From: Stutzerimonas sp. S1
GTDB taxonomy: Bacteria; Pseudomonadota; Gammaproteobacteria; Pseudomonadales; Pseudomonadaceae
DNA: 64,000 bases
NCBI RefSeq assembly: GCF_025966695.1
Contig: NZ_JAOEIY010000001.1
Location: 568,474-632,473 of the forward strand
Reading direction: 5' to 3'
The notes beneath the pieces were generated by a model that was not told where the DNA came from, did no database searches, and worked only from the letters and a program-made list of their open reading frames with translations. Below, one piece after another: positions 39,321 to 48,654 of this stretch; position 1 is the first letter of the stretch; each line of letters opens with the position of its first letter. The position numbers and the translations under genes are program-made.

Positions 39321-40686
39321 AGCGCTGAAGCTCGCCGTGGTCGGCCACACCAATGTCGGCAAGACCTCGCTGCTGCGCACCCTGACCCGTGATGCAGGCT
39401 TCGGCGAGGTTTCGCACCGTCCCAGCACCACCCGCCATGTCGAAGGTGCGCGGCTGTCGGTGGACGGCGAGGCGCTGCTGGAGTTGTACGACACCCCCGG
39501 CCTGGAAGATGCCATCGCCCTGCTCGACTACCTCGAGCGCGTCGAACGCCCTGGCGAACGCCTCGACGGCCCGGCACGCACCGCCCGCTTTCTCGACGGT
39601 AGCGAGGCGCGCCAGCGTTTCGAGCAGGAAGCCAAGGTGCTGCGCCAGCTGCTGGCCAGCGACGCCGGGCTGTATGTGATCGACGCCCGCGAGCCGGTGC
39701 TGGCCAAGTACAAGGACGAACTGGCGGTGCTCGCCGGCTGCGGCAAGCCGCTGTTGCCGGTGCTCAACTTCGTTGCCCAGCCGGGGCACCGCGACGAGGA
39801 ATGGCGCCAGGCGCTGGCCCGCCTCGGCCTGCATGCGCTGGTGCGCTTCGACAGCGTGGCGCCACCCGTGGACGGTGAGCGCCGGCTGTACGAAAGCCTG
39901 GCGCTGCTGCTGGAGCAGGCGCGACCCAAGCTGCAGCGACTGATCGAGGACCACGAGGCCCAGGCTGCCGCACGCCTGGCCAGCGGCCAGCGGCTGATCG
40001 CCGAACTGCTGGTGGACGTCGCCGCCTGCCGACGCAGCGTGGCCGCACAGCCGGAACTGGAACGTGGCGCCATTCGTGAATTGCACGACGCCGTGCGCGG
40101 CCGCGAGCAGCGCTGCGTCGAATCCCTGTTGCGCCTGTATGCCTTCCGCAAGGAGCAGGCGGCGGCCAGCGATCTGCCGCTGCTCGACGGCCGCTGGGGC
40201 GACGACCTGTTCAATCCGGAAACCTTGAAGCAGCTGGGCGTGAAGATCGGCGGCGGCATGGCCGCAGGTGCCGCGGCCGGTGCCGGGGTCGACCTGATGG
40301 TCGGCGGCATCACCCTCGGTGCCGCGGCACTGCTCGGCGCCCTTGCCGGCGGCGGCGCGCAGACCGCGCGGCACTATGGCAATCGCCTGCTCGGCAAGCT
40401 CAAGGGCCAGCGCGAGCTGAGCGTCGACGACGCCGTGCTGCGCCTGCTCGCCCTGCGCCAGCGCCAGCTGCTGACCGTGCTTGCGACTCGGGGGCATGCC
40501 GCCACCGAGGCGATCCGCCTGGCCACGCCGCAGGACCAGGGCTGGCGCGAGGGCAAGCTGCCCGAAGCCCTGCAGCGCTGCCGCGCGCATCCCGAGTGGT
40601 CCTCGCTCAACCCCGGCGCCCGCCTGCAGGACGGCGAGCGCCAGGCGGCGCTGGACGAGCTGCAGGCCGAACTTCGGCAGAGCTGA
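39313..40686 (+). CDS. Era/TrmE-like GTPase with DUF3482 C-terminus
   Basis: 457 residues. G1 GHTNVGKTS (11-19), G3 DTPG (60-63), and an NFVAQPG segment in place of a classical NKxD G4, so guanine specificity may be atypical. A helical C-terminal region contains an unusual Gly/Ala-rich hydrophobic hairpin (about 313-351, IGGGMAAGAAAGAGVDLMVGG onward), which could enter the membrane. Start ATG 39313 overlaps the DUF2868 stop by 8 bp. Known only as DUF3482 GTPases; cellular role unknown. The partner membrane protein suggests a membrane-linked GTP switch. Confidence 0.8.
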   Translation: MTEALKLAVVGHTNVGKTSLLRTLTRDAGFGEVSHRPSTTRHVEGARLSVDGEALLELYDTPGLEDAIALLDYLERVERPGERLDGPARTARFLDGSEARQRFEQEAKVLRQLLASDAGLYVIDAREPVLAKYKDELAVLAGCGKPLLPVLNFVAQPGHRDEEWRQALARLGLHALVRFDSVAPPVDGERRLYESLALLLEQARPKLQRLIEDHEAQAAARLASGQRLIAELLVDVAACRRSVAAQPELERGAIRELHDAVRGREQRCVESLLRLYAFRKEQAAASDLPLLDGRWGDDLFNPETLKQLGVKIGGGMAAGAAAGAGVDLMVGGITLGAAALLGALAGGGAQTARHYGNRLLGKLKGQRELSVDDAVLRLLALRQRQLLTVLATRGHAATEAIRLATPQDQGWREGKLPEALQRCRAHPEWSSLNPGARLQDGERQAALDELQAELRQS

Positions 40687-40715
40687 CCGACCTGCTGCTT
40701 CGCCGTGCCTGCACG

Positions 40716-41627
40716 CTAGGCGCGGGCCGGTACTCCAGCGCCAGCCACGGTCGCCGCCGGCTGGCGGCCGACCAGCAGGGTGCACAGGGTCGCCAGCATG
40801 ATCAGCAAACCACCCGCCCAGCCCATCGGCCCCAGCCACTCACCCAGCCAGACACCGGCGATGAGCGCGCCGAACAGCGGTTCGGAGCCCATCAGCAGCG
40901 ACACCCGCGTTGCGCTGCTGCGCCCCAGCGCGCGGTTCTGCGCGAACATGGCGAACAGCGTGGCGAACAGCACCAGATACAGCGTGCCGAACCAGAAGCC
41001 CGGCTCCACCGGCAGCGCCGGCAGTCCGCCCGGCAGCGACACGGCAAGCAGGATGCAGCCCGCCGCGACGACTCCGCTCTGCACCGCGGTCAGCGCCAGT
41101 GCCGGGATTTCCCGACCGGCCGTGAAGCGCCGGGTCAGGCAGACCAGCAGCGCGCGCAGCAAGGCGGCGGCGAGCATCAGCGCATCGCCGAGATTCAGCG
41201 ACAGATGCGGGCCGCCGGTCAGCAGCCAGACGCCCGCCAGCGACAGCGCGCAAGCGAGGAACAATGAGTTGTGCGGCCGCTGGCGCAGCAGCAGCCATTC
41301 CATGAACGGCGTGATCACCACGCACAGGCTGATCAGAAACGCCGCATTGCTGGCGCTGGTCAGCATCACGCCCCAGGTCTCGCAGAGAAATATCGCCAGC
41401 ATCACCAGCCCCAGTGGCAGACCGGGGCGCAGCGCCCGGCGGCCAGCGCCGCGCAGTTGCGGCAGCAGCAGGACGAAGGTCAGGCCGAAGCGGATCGCGA
41501 GAAAACCCAGCACCGGATAGAACAGCAGCGCCTGCTTGGCCACTGCATAGCTGCTGCCCCAGATCAGCGCCACCGTCAGCAGCATGCCATCGGCCAGCCA
41601 CAGCCCCTGTCTCCATGTGCTTTTCAT
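40716..41627 (-). CDS. EamA/DMT family transporter
   Basis: 303 residues, ten hydrophobic helices in two five-helix repeats (first DGMLLTVALIWGSSYAVAKQAL, second starting about 155 with LNLGDALMLAAALLRALL). This is the drug/metabolite transporter EamA fold, inner membrane; substrate unknown. Start ATG 41627 by family N-terminus. Divergent from a LysR regulator with 92 bp between, so that regulator may control it. Confidence 0.87.
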   Translation of the reverse strand: MKSTWRQGLWLADGMLLTVALIWGSSYAVAKQALLFYPVLGFLAIRFGLTFVLLLPQLRGAGRRALRPGLPLGLVMLAIFLCETWGVMLTSASNAAFLISLCVVITPFMEWLLLRQRPHNSLFLACALSLAGVWLLTGGPHLSLNLGDALMLAAALLRALLVCLTRRFTAGREIPALALTAVQSGVVAAGCILLAVSLPGGLPALPVEPGFWFGTLYLVLFATLFAMFAQNRALGRSSATRVSLLMGSEPLFGALIAGVWLGEWLGPMGWAGGLLIMLATLCTLLVGRQPAATVAGAGVPARA

Positions 41628-41719
41628 ACTCAAGCCCCTGCACCCAACGATCAGGCGCTGATTGTCGGGCTTGTCGCCGCGGTCGATAATCCAACGAAAC
41701 AGCACAGGACCTGTTCCGC

Positions 41720-42634
41720 ATGGGAACGAATGACAGCGCAGCCCTGCTGCCCTACATGGCCGTGTTCGTGCGGGTGGTCGAGGCCGGCAGCTTCTCCGGC
41801 GCCGCGCGGCTGCTGGGCAGCACGCCTTCGGCGGTTAGCCGCCAGGTGGCCCGTCTGGAACAGGCCCTGGCGCTGCGCCTGCTGGAACGCACGACGCGCC
41901 AGTTGCGCCTCAACGAGGCCGGGGCGGAGTTCTACCAGCATTGCCGGAGCATGCTCGATGCGGCCGACGCCGCCGTCGCCATCGGTGAACGGCTGATGCG
42001 CAGCCCGCGCGGGCTGGTGCGCCTGAGCGTGCCCAAGGCCTATGGCAAGTTCGTCGTCGGGCCGTTGATGCCGGCCTTCCTGCAGCGCTACCCCGAGGTC
42101 GATGTGCAGCTGCGGATCAGCGACCAGAGCCCGGACCTGATCGAAGACGGTTTCGACCTGCTGGTGCAGGTCACCGACAACCCACCCGAAGGCCTGGCCG
42201 GCAAGCCGCTCGGGCCGGTGCGCCAGCTGCTCTGCGCCAGCCCCGACTACCTGCAACACCACGGCGAGCCGCAACATCCGCAGGACCTGCTGCGCCATAG
42301 CTGTCTGTATCTGGGGGAAACGGCGGGAGACAATCGCTGGCACCTGCGCCGCGGCGAGCAGCAGGAAACGGTGACGGTGCGCGGCCGTTATATCAGCAAC
42401 CACAGCGAGGCGCGGCTACTGGTGGCGCTGGCAGGCCTGGGCATCACCTGCCTGCCGCATTTCACCGCCGCCCAGGCGCTGGCCGACGGGCAGTTGCGCG
42501 AGGTGCTGCCGCAGTGGCGCTACACCGGCTCCTACCAGGGCGCGGCCTGGCTGCTGTGGCGACAGAATCACCACCTGCCGCCGAAGACGCGGGCGCTGAT
42601 CGACTACCTGAGCGAGGCGCTGATCCGCACCTGA
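41720..42634 (+). CDS. LysR-family transcriptional regulator
   Basis: 304 residues. N-terminal winged helix-turn-helix (MAVFVRVVEAGSFSGAARLLGSTPSAVSRQVARLEQ) and linker helix, followed by a periplasmic-binding-like effector domain (about 92-300, LVRLSVPKAYGKFVVGPLMPAFLQRYPEVDVQL). The sequence resembles the CrgA-like branch of LysR regulators. Divergent from the EamA transporter; the effector is unknown. Confidence 0.9.
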   Translation: MGTNDSAALLPYMAVFVRVVEAGSFSGAARLLGSTPSAVSRQVARLEQALALRLLERTTRQLRLNEAGAEFYQHCRSMLDAADAAVAIGERLMRSPRGLVRLSVPKAYGKFVVGPLMPAFLQRYPEVDVQLRISDQSPDLIEDGFDLLVQVTDNPPEGLAGKPLGPVRQLLCASPDYLQHHGEPQHPQDLLRHSCLYLGETAGDNRWHLRRGEQQETVTVRGRYISNHSEARLLVALAGLGITCLPHFTAAQALADGQLREVLPQWRYTGSYQGAAWLLWRQNHHLPPKTRALIDYLSEALIRT

Positions 42635-42752
42635 GCGGCATCCGTGCGGGCGAACCGATGCCGGTGGATGGGTCAAGCCTCAACGCCAGCGGCGGCTCTG
42701 TCCGCAGTTTTTGGCGCCGGGCGGACATCGCTGCCCGCCCCGCGACCGCGAA

Positions 42753-43481
42753 TCAGCGCTCCTTGGTGCCTTCCACTTCCTCGGCCATGCGCGCCAGGCC
42801 GAGGTGGCGCACGTCGGTGCCGCGCACCAGGTAGATCACCAGTTCGGCGATGTTGCGCGCGTGGTCGCCGATGCGCTCCAGCGAGCGCAACGCCCAGATC
42901 ACGCTGAGCACGCGGGAGATCGAGCGCGGGTCTTCCATCATGTAGGTGACCAGTTCGCGCAGCGCGGTCTTGTATTCGCGGTCGACGGTCTTGTCGTACT
43001 GCGCCACCGACAGCGCGAGGTCGGCATCGAAGCGGGCGAAGGCGTCGAGCGATTCCTGCACCATCTTGCGCACCTGGTCGCCGATATGGCGCACCTCGAC
43101 GTAGCCCTTGGGCGACTCGCCTTCCTCGCACAGCTGGATGGCACGGCGGGCGATCTTGGTCGCCTCGTCACCGATGCGCTCGAGGTCGATCACCGATTTG
43201 GAGATGCTGATGATCAGGCGCAGGTCGGAGGCCGCCGGCTGGCGACGGGCGAGGATGCGCACGCACTCCTCGTCGATGTTGCGCTCCATCTGGTTGATCT
43301 GGTCGTCCACCTCGCGCACCTGCTGGGCGAGCCCGGAATCGGCCTCGATCAGCGCGGTGACCGCGTCGTTGACCTGCTTTTCCACTAGGCCGCCCATGGC
43401 CAGCAGGTGGCTGCGCACCTCCTCCAGCTCGGCGTTGAACTGCTGGGAGATGTGTTGGGTGTGGCTGTCTTTGCTGATCAT
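42753..43481 (-). CDS. phoU: phosphate-signalling protein PhoU
   Basis: 242 residues made of two three-helix bundles, each with an acidic metal-binding cluster typical of PhoU (EVDDQINQMERNIDEECVRI; LERIGDEATKIA; LERIGDHARNIAE). PhoU links Pst transport activity to PhoR and prevents Pho regulon expression when phosphate is plentiful. Starts MISKDSHTQHISQQF. Last gene of the pst cluster, separated from pstB by 146 bp that hold a 90-nt nested palindrome. Confidence 0.96.
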   Translation of the reverse strand: MISKDSHTQHISQQFNAELEEVRSHLLAMGGLVEKQVNDAVTALIEADSGLAQQVREVDDQINQMERNIDEECVRILARRQPAASDLRLIISISKSVIDLERIGDEATKIARRAIQLCEEGESPKGYVEVRHIGDQVRKMVQESLDAFARFDADLALSVAQYDKTVDREYKTALRELVTYMMEDPRSISRVLSVIWALRSLERIGDHARNIAELVIYLVRGTDVRHLGLARMAEEVEGTKER

Positions 43482-43530
43482 GTGCGAACCCTTGCGAAAC
43501 TGTTGTTCTCTCGCCGGACGGCCCGGCCTT

Positions 43531-43620
43531 TGGCAAATCGTGCTGCGCTAGGAGGCGGCGCGCAGACAGTACGAACCAGGTACGGCAAGCGCCGCCGACA
43601 ACGCGCAGCGCGATTTGCCA
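43531..43620. repeat. 90-nt nested palindrome between pstB and phoU
   Basis: Outer arms 43531-43548 and 43603-43620 pair over 18 positions with a single G-U wobble. Middle arms 43554-43561 and 43589-43596 pair perfectly (GGCGGCGC / GCGCCGCC), and an inner GTAC/GTAC pair sits at 43569-43572 / 43580-43583. The structure begins 7 bp after the pstB stop. It would fold into one long RNA stem-loop that could attenuate or stabilise the mRNA. Confidence 0.75.
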
Positions 43621-43627
43621 TAGCCAG

Positions 43628-44461
43628 CTAGCCGTAGCGGCCGGTGATGTAGTCTTCTGTCTGTTTTTTTGCCGGGTTGGTGAACAGCGTATCGGTATCG
43701 CCGTACTCAATCAGCTTGCCCATGTACATGAACGCGGTGTAGTCCGATACCCGCGCCGCCTGCTGCATGTTGTGGGTGACGATGACGATGGTGTACTTGG
43801 ATTTCAGCTCGTAGATCAGCTCCTCGACCTTCAGCGAGGAGATCGGGTCGAGCGCCGAACTCGGTTCGTCGAGCAGCAGCACTTCCGGCTGCACGGCGAT
43901 GGTACGGGCGATCACCAAACGCTGCTGCTGACCGCCGGACAGGCCCAGCGCCGACTCGTGCAGGCGATCCTTGACCTCGTCCCACAGCGCCGCGCCCTTG
44001 AGCGCCCACTCCACGGTTTCGTCGAGCACGCGCTTCTGCTTGATGCCCTGGATGCGCAGGCCGTAGACCACGTTCTCGTAGATGCTCTTGGGGAACGGGT
44101 TGGGTTTCTGGAACACCATGCCGACGCGGCGACGCAGGTCGGCCACGTCCTCGCCCTTGCGGTAGATGTTGTGGCCGTCGAGGTTGATCGCGCCTTCGAT
44201 GCGGCAGCCATCGACCAGATCGTTCATGCGGTTGAAGCAGCGCAGCAGGGTCGACTTGCCGCAACCGGACGGACCGATGAAGGCGGTTACGCGCTGCTTG
44301 GGGATGTTCATGCTGACGTTGTGCAGCGCCTGCTTCTGGCCGTAGAACAGGCTCAGATCGGGCACCTCGATGGCGACCGGCTCGTCGGCCAGGCTCAGCA
44401 CGCGCTTGTCGCGGCCCAACGCGGAAATGTCGATGGCGTGGGCGGGGGTTTGACTTTGCAT
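43628..44461 (-). CDS. pstB: phosphate ABC transporter ATPase PstB
   Basis: 277 residues. Walker [11 protein letters not shown]-loop [19 protein letters not shown] (PstB-characteristic), signature LSGGQQQRL, Walker [13 protein letters not shown] and H-loop VTHN. Couples ATP hydrolysis to phosphate uptake through PstCA. Ribosome site AAGGAG before ATG 44461, partly within a short CTCC-GAA-GGAG hairpin. 64 bp after pstA. Confidence 0.97.
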   Translation of the reverse strand: MQSQTPAHAIDISALGRDKRVLSLADEPVAIEVPDLSLFYGQKQALHNVSMNIPKQRVTAFIGPSGCGKSTLLRCFNRMNDLVDGCRIEGAINLDGHNIYRKGEDVADLRRRVGMVFQKPNPFPKSIYENVVYGLRIQGIKQKRVLDETVEWALKGAALWDEVKDRLHESALGLSGGQQQRLVIARTIAVQPEVLLLDEPSSALDPISSLKVEELIYELKSKYTIVIVTHNMQQAARVSDYTAFMYMGKLIEYGDTDTLFTNPAKKQTEDYITGRYG

Positions 44462-44525
44462 AACAGTCTCCTTCGGAGGCTACAGGGCTCAGGCACCGGC
44501 GGTTGGCCGGCGACCTGCAGCCGCC

Positions 44526-46196
44526 TTAGTGGTCCAGCGCCTTGTATTTTTCGCGCAGATGGTTGCGGATGACGACCGCACTGAGGTTCAACACCGCGAT
44601 GACCAGCACCAGCAGAAATGCGGTGGCGTATACCAGCGGGCGCGCCGCCTCGACGTTGGGGCTCTGGAAGCCGACATCGTAGATGTGGAAGCCCAGGTGC
44701 ATGATCTTTTGGTCGAGGTGCAGGTACGGGTAGTTGCCGTTGAGCGGCAGGTTCGGTGCCAGCTTGACCACGCCGACCAGCATCAGCGGCGCCACTTCAC
44801 CGGCAGCGCGGGCCACGGCGAGGATCAGGCCGGTCATCATGGCCGGGCTGGCCATCGGCAGCACCACCTTCCACAGCGTCTCGGACTTGGTCGCGCCAAG
44901 GGCCAGCGAGCCTTCGCGGATCATCCGCGGGATGCGCGCCAGGCCTTCCTCGGTGGCGACGATGACCACCGGCAGGGTAAGGATGGCCAGGGTCAGCGAG
45001 GCCCACATCAGGCCCGGTGTACCGAATACCGGTGCCGGTGCGGCTTCCGGGTAAAACAGCCGGTCCAGCGAACCGCCCAGCACGTAGACGAAGAAGCCGA
45101 GGCCGAACACGCCGTAGACGATCGACGGCACGCCGGCCAGGTTGTTTACCGCGATGCGGATGATGCGCGTCAGCAGGCCCTGCTTGGCGTACTCGCGCAG
45201 GTAGACTGCAGCGATCACGCCGAACGGGGTGACGATCACCGCCATGATCAGGGTCATCAGCACGGTACCGAAGATCGCCGGGAAGATGCCGCCCTCGGTG
45301 TTGGCCTCGCGCGGTTCGTCGCTGACGAACTCCCACAGCTTGCCGGCGTAGAAACCCAGCTTGTCCAGGGTCGACATGGCGTTCGGTCGGTAGGCGCGCA
45401 CCACCTTGCCCAGACTGATCTGCTGCTCGCGACCATCGACGGTGCGCACGGTGATGCTGTCGCGGTTGAACTGCTGCTGCAGCGCGATCAGCTCCTGCTC
45501 CAGCACGCGGTATTCGGCGTCCCATTCGGCACGCTCGACGTCCAGCTCGGCCTGTGCGGCGGCGTCCAGACGGCCGTCCAGCTCCAGCTTGCGGGTCTTC
45601 AGGCGCAGACGCTCGAGGCCGTGGTTGATCCGGCCGATCTCGACCTTCTCCACCTGGGCGATCTGCCCGTGCAGCTGCTCGACCCGTTCGAGGCGGCGCT
45701 GCAGCTCGGCCCAGGCAGCGTCGTCCTCAGCCACCAGCTGCCCGGCCTCCTTGACGTTGAGCAGCTCGCCGTAGAAGTTGCCCCACTCGCGGCGCTCCAG
45801 CACCACCATGTCGGCCGGTTTGCGCGAGTTGCTCAGCCATTCGCCGACCACCCAGGAGAAATCCGCACCGTAGACTTCACGGTTGCCAACCTTGAGCAGC
45901 TCGCGGGTCATGAACTCGCCGCCCTCGACGTTTACCGGCAGGCCGCTGGCCGCCAGCCGCGCGCGCGGCACTTCCTCGGCCTGCACCACCTCGCCGGCCA
46001 GCACGCGTGGCTCGGCGCCCGGCACCTGATACTCGGCGACCATCACATCGGCCGGCCAGAAATGCGCCAGGCCGCGCACGGCGATCACCGCCAGCAGGCC
46101 CAGGGTCATGATCACCGCAATGGACACCGCACCGGCGTTCATCCAGATCCAGGGGGAACCGCTCTTGACCCAGCTGCTCAACGAATCCTTTTTCAC
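44526..46196 (-). CDS. pstA: phosphate ABC transporter permease PstA (long form)
   Basis: 556 residues, nearly twice the E. coli PstA (296 from memory). Begins at a GTG (KKDSLSSWVKSGSPWIW). One N-terminal helix (about 20-40) is followed by a large periplasmic insert with a predicted coiled coil (about 170-250, ELQRRLERVEQLHGQIAQVE). The permease core has AVYLREYA near 330 and the EAA-type loop EEGLARIPRMIREGSLALGATKSETLWKVVLP near 430. The GVVKLAPNLPLNGNYPYLHLD region precedes the last helix. Long PstA/PstC are usual in Pseudomonas. Forms the channel with PstC. Confidence 0.94.
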   Translation of the reverse strand: MKKDSLSSWVKSGSPWIWMNAGAVSIAVIMTLGLLAVIAVRGLAHFWPADVMVAEYQVPGAEPRVLAGEVVQAEEVPRARLAASGLPVNVEGGEFMTRELLKVGNREVYGADFSWVVGEWLSNSRKPADMVVLERREWGNFYGELLNVKEAGQLVAEDDAAWAELQRRLERVEQLHGQIAQVEKVEIGRINHGLERLRLKTRKLELDGRLDAAAQAELDVERAEWDAEYRVLEQELIALQQQFNRDSITVRTVDGREQQISLGKVVRAYRPNAMSTLDKLGFYAGKLWEFVSDEPREANTEGGIFPAIFGTVLMTLIMAVIVTPFGVIAAVYLREYAKQGLLTRIIRIAVNNLAGVPSIVYGVFGLGFFVYVLGGSLDRLFYPEAAPAPVFGTPGLMWASLTLAILTLPVVIVATEEGLARIPRMIREGSLALGATKSETLWKVVLPMASPAMMTGLILAVARAAGEVAPLMLVGVVKLAPNLPLNGNYPYLHLDQKIMHLGFHIYDVGFQSPNVEAARPLVYATAFLLVLVIAVLNLSAVVIRNHLREKYKALDH

Positions 46197-46227
46197 GGAT
46201 CGATACCTTCTCGAAAATCTCGGCGCA

Positions 46228-46243
46228 GCCGCCCGCGGGCGGC
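46228..46243. repeat. 16-bp perfect palindrome between pstC and pstA
   Basis: GCCGCCCGCGGGCGGC, 7 bp after the pstC stop on the minus strand. It would form a short GC-rich hairpin in the mRNA; no T-run, so not a classical terminator. Confidence 0.6.
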
Positions 46244-46250
46244 GCGTGCA

Positions 46251-48527
46251 TTACAGGCTGGCGTACTTGCCGCGCAGGCGCTGGCGAATCAGCTCGGCCA
46301 GGGTGTTCATCACGAAGGTGAACATCAGCAGCACCAGCGCGGCGAGAAACAGCACGCGGTAGTGGGTGCCACCGACCTCGGATTCGGGCATTTCCACCGC
46401 GACGTTGGCGGCCAGGGTGCGCATGCCTTCGAAGATGTTCGCCTCCATGATCGGCGTATTGCCGGTGGCCATCAGCACGATCATGGTTTCACCCACGGCG
46501 CGGCCCATGCCGATCATCAGCGCCGAGAAGATGCCCGGGCTGGCGGTCAGCAGCACGACGCGCGTCAGCGTCTGCCAGGGCGTCGCACCGAGGGCCAGCG
46601 AACCCAGGGTGAGGCTTTTCGGCACGCTGAACACGGCATCTTCGGCGATCGAGTAGATCGTCGGGATCACCGCGAAGCCCATCGCCAGGCCGACCACCAG
46701 GGCGTTGCGCTGATCGAACGGGATGCCCAGGTCGTTGGACAGCCACAGGCGCATGTCGCCGCCGAAGAACCAGTTTTCCAGATGGCCGCTGATGGCCAGC
46801 GAACCGACGCCCACCAGCAGGATGACCGGAATAAGCAGCAACGCTTCCCAGCCGTCCGGCACGCTCAGACGCACGCGCTCGGGCAGACGGCTCCAGCTCC
46901 AGGCGGCGAAGAGGATGCCCAGCGGCATCAGCAACAGCAGGCTGAAGATGCCCGGCAGGTGGTTCTCCAGGAACGGCGCGAGGAACAGGCCGGCGAAGAA
47001 ACCGAGAATCACCGTCGGCAGCGCCTCCATCAGCTCGATCACCGGCTTGACCTTGCGGCGCAGCGCCGGCGCCATGAAGTAGGCGGTGTAGAACGCCGCA
47101 CAGATCGCCAGCGGGGCCGCCAGCAGCATCGCGTAGAAGGCCGCCTTGAGCGTGCCGAAGGCCAGCGGCGCGAGGCTCAGCTTCGGCTCGAAGTCGGTGT
47201 TGGCGGAGGTCGACTGCCAGACGTAATCCGCCTCGGCATAGCTCTCGTACCAGACCTTGCCCCACAGCGCGCTCCAGGAAATCTCCGGATGCGGGTTATC
47301 GATGACGAAACGCTGCAGCCCCTTGTCCGACTCGACCAGCAGGCGCGTTGCGCGCGGCGACATCGCCGCCAGCGCAGCGCCCTCGGCCACCGGCTGCTTG
47401 AGCAGCGTGCGGTGCGCGGTACTGTGGAAGATCCCCAGGGTGCCGGCACGGTCGAGCGCAAGAAAGCCCTTGCGCCGCTCCTCCGGCAGGATCTGGCTGA
47501 TCGCGCTATCGCCCAGCTGGAAGTGCCGCACGTTGCGCAGTTCAGCCGAACCGTCGGCGCTGCGCACCATGAACCACTGGCCGATGCCGCCTTTCGAGTC
47601 GCCGACCATCAGCGAGATGCCGCCGAGCAGCGGACTGACCGTGGTGATCTCGGCCCCATCGGCGACCAGCTTGTAGCGGCCGTTGAGCTGCTTGCGGCGC
47701 AGGTCGAAGACGTCGGCGCTGGCCTTGCCACTGACCGCGTACAGCCACATGTGGCGCGGATCGATCTGCAGCGCGCGGATCGGCTCGGCGAGCTGCGGCA
47801 GGTCCAGGCGCTGCTGTTCCAAGGTGACTTCGCCGGTCAGCAGGTTCTCGCTGCTGGCGATGCGCTGCGCATGCAGTGCGGTGCCGGTGGCGCCGGCGAC
47901 CAGCAGGGTCTTGCCATTGAGGCTGATGGCCGCCTGCTCGATCGCCCGGCCTTCGGTGTCGAGCTGCAGCGGCTGCTCACCGAACGGGTAGACGAGCTGC
48001 GGGGTAATGGTCTTCTGGTTGTTCGGATAGGTGACCTTGTAGGTGTGCTCGACCACCAGTGCCTGACCGTTGCTCAGACCGAGCACCAGGCGGCGGGTGC
48101 CGGGCGTGTCCTGGCCGACCGAGACGATGCGGCTGTCGGCCGGCAGCGGCAGGGCGAACGTGGACAGCGGCGCACCGTCGGCCAGGGCAAAGAAGCGCAC
48201 CCGACCATCGGCCATCAGGCGCATCGCCACCTGGTTCTGTTCCTCCACGGCGAGCAGCAGCGGTGCGCTGTCCTCAGCCAGCCAGGCCGGCTGCTGGACG
48301 TCGCGCGCCTCGAGCTCGGCGCCCTGGAACATGGGCAGCACCACCTGCCCGAGATAGAAGAAGATCAGGGTGATCGCACCCAGCACAGCCAGACCGCCGA
48401 TGGTCACGTACCAGCGCGCCAGGTGATCTTTCAGCGCGCGAAGGCGGCGTTTGCGCTGCAGGGCTGGCGTGTTGAAATCCAGCCGTTGCACATCGGAGTT
48501 CGCGGTCATGTTTTCCATGTCGTTCAT
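46251..48527 (-). CDS. pstC: phosphate ABC transporter permease PstC (long form)
   Basis: 758 residues against about 320 in E. coli PstC. The N-terminal helix (about 43-65) is followed by a large periplasmic region (about 70-440) of repeated short beta-strand units (for example RFFALADGAPLSTFALPL; RHMWLYAVSGKASADVFDLR), suggesting a beta-propeller-like domain. The permease core starts about 460 (LAFGTLKAAFYAMLLAAPLAI) with the EAA loop SLTLGSLALGATPWQTLTRVVLL. Start ATG 48527 has AGGAG nine bases upstream. Preceded by its own Pho box, separate from pstS. Confidence 0.94.
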   Translation of the reverse strand: MNDMENMTANSDVQRLDFNTPALQRKRRLRALKDHLARWYVTIGGLAVLGAITLIFFYLGQVVLPMFQGAELEARDVQQPAWLAEDSAPLLLAVEEQNQVAMRLMADGRVRFFALADGAPLSTFALPLPADSRIVSVGQDTPGTRRLVLGLSNGQALVVEHTYKVTYPNNQKTITPQLVYPFGEQPLQLDTEGRAIEQAAISLNGKTLLVAGATGTALHAQRIASSENLLTGEVTLEQQRLDLPQLAEPIRALQIDPRHMWLYAVSGKASADVFDLRRKQLNGRYKLVADGAEITTVSPLLGGISLMVGDSKGGIGQWFMVRSADGSAELRNVRHFQLGDSAISQILPEERRKGFLALDRAGTLGIFHSTAHRTLLKQPVAEGAALAAMSPRATRLLVESDKGLQRFVIDNPHPEISWSALWGKVWYESYAEADYVWQSTSANTDFEPKLSLAPLAFGTLKAAFYAMLLAAPLAICAAFYTAYFMAPALRRKVKPVIELMEALPTVILGFFAGLFLAPFLENHLPGIFSLLLLMPLGILFAAWSWSRLPERVRLSVPDGWEALLLIPVILLVGVGSLAISGHLENWFFGGDMRLWLSNDLGIPFDQRNALVVGLAMGFAVIPTIYSIAEDAVFSVPKSLTLGSLALGATPWQTLTRVVLLTASPGIFSALMIGMGRAVGETMIVLMATGNTPIMEANIFEGMRTLAANVAVEMPESEVGGTHYRVLFLAALVLLMFTFVMNTLAELIRQRLRGKYASL

Positions 48528-48571
48528 GCCAGGGCTCCTGGGCCTGAGCGGCCCTTCGGGGCGCCTAATCT

Positions 48572-48611
48572 AATAAAGCCGTGTGACAGAAAGATTACAG
48601 TCAGGTGACGC
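48572..48611 (-). promoter_or_regulatory. multi-unit Pho box upstream of pstC
   Basis: On the minus strand, direct repeats at an 11-bp period: CTGTAAT (48600-48594), CTGTCAC (48589-48583) and CTTTATT (48578-48572), with a weaker GCGTCAC one unit upstream (48611-48605). The two best units match CTGTCAT at 6/7. This implies PhoB control of pstCAB-phoU independent of the pstS promoter. Confidence 0.75.
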
Positions 48612-48654
48612 GACGAAGCCCGCCAGCGCGTGTCGCGTGGCGGGCATCTGCGCA

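Noticed and set aside
42720..42745. GGGCGG / CCGCCC stem downstream of phoU
   Set aside because: Only 6 bp of pairing and no T-run on either strand; too weak to call a terminator.
44529..48608. 1359-codon open frame on the plus strand opposite pstA and pstC
   Set aside because: Antisense to two clear genes; composition rich in His/Gln/Arg/Asp as expected from reading high-GC coding DNA backwards; no motif.
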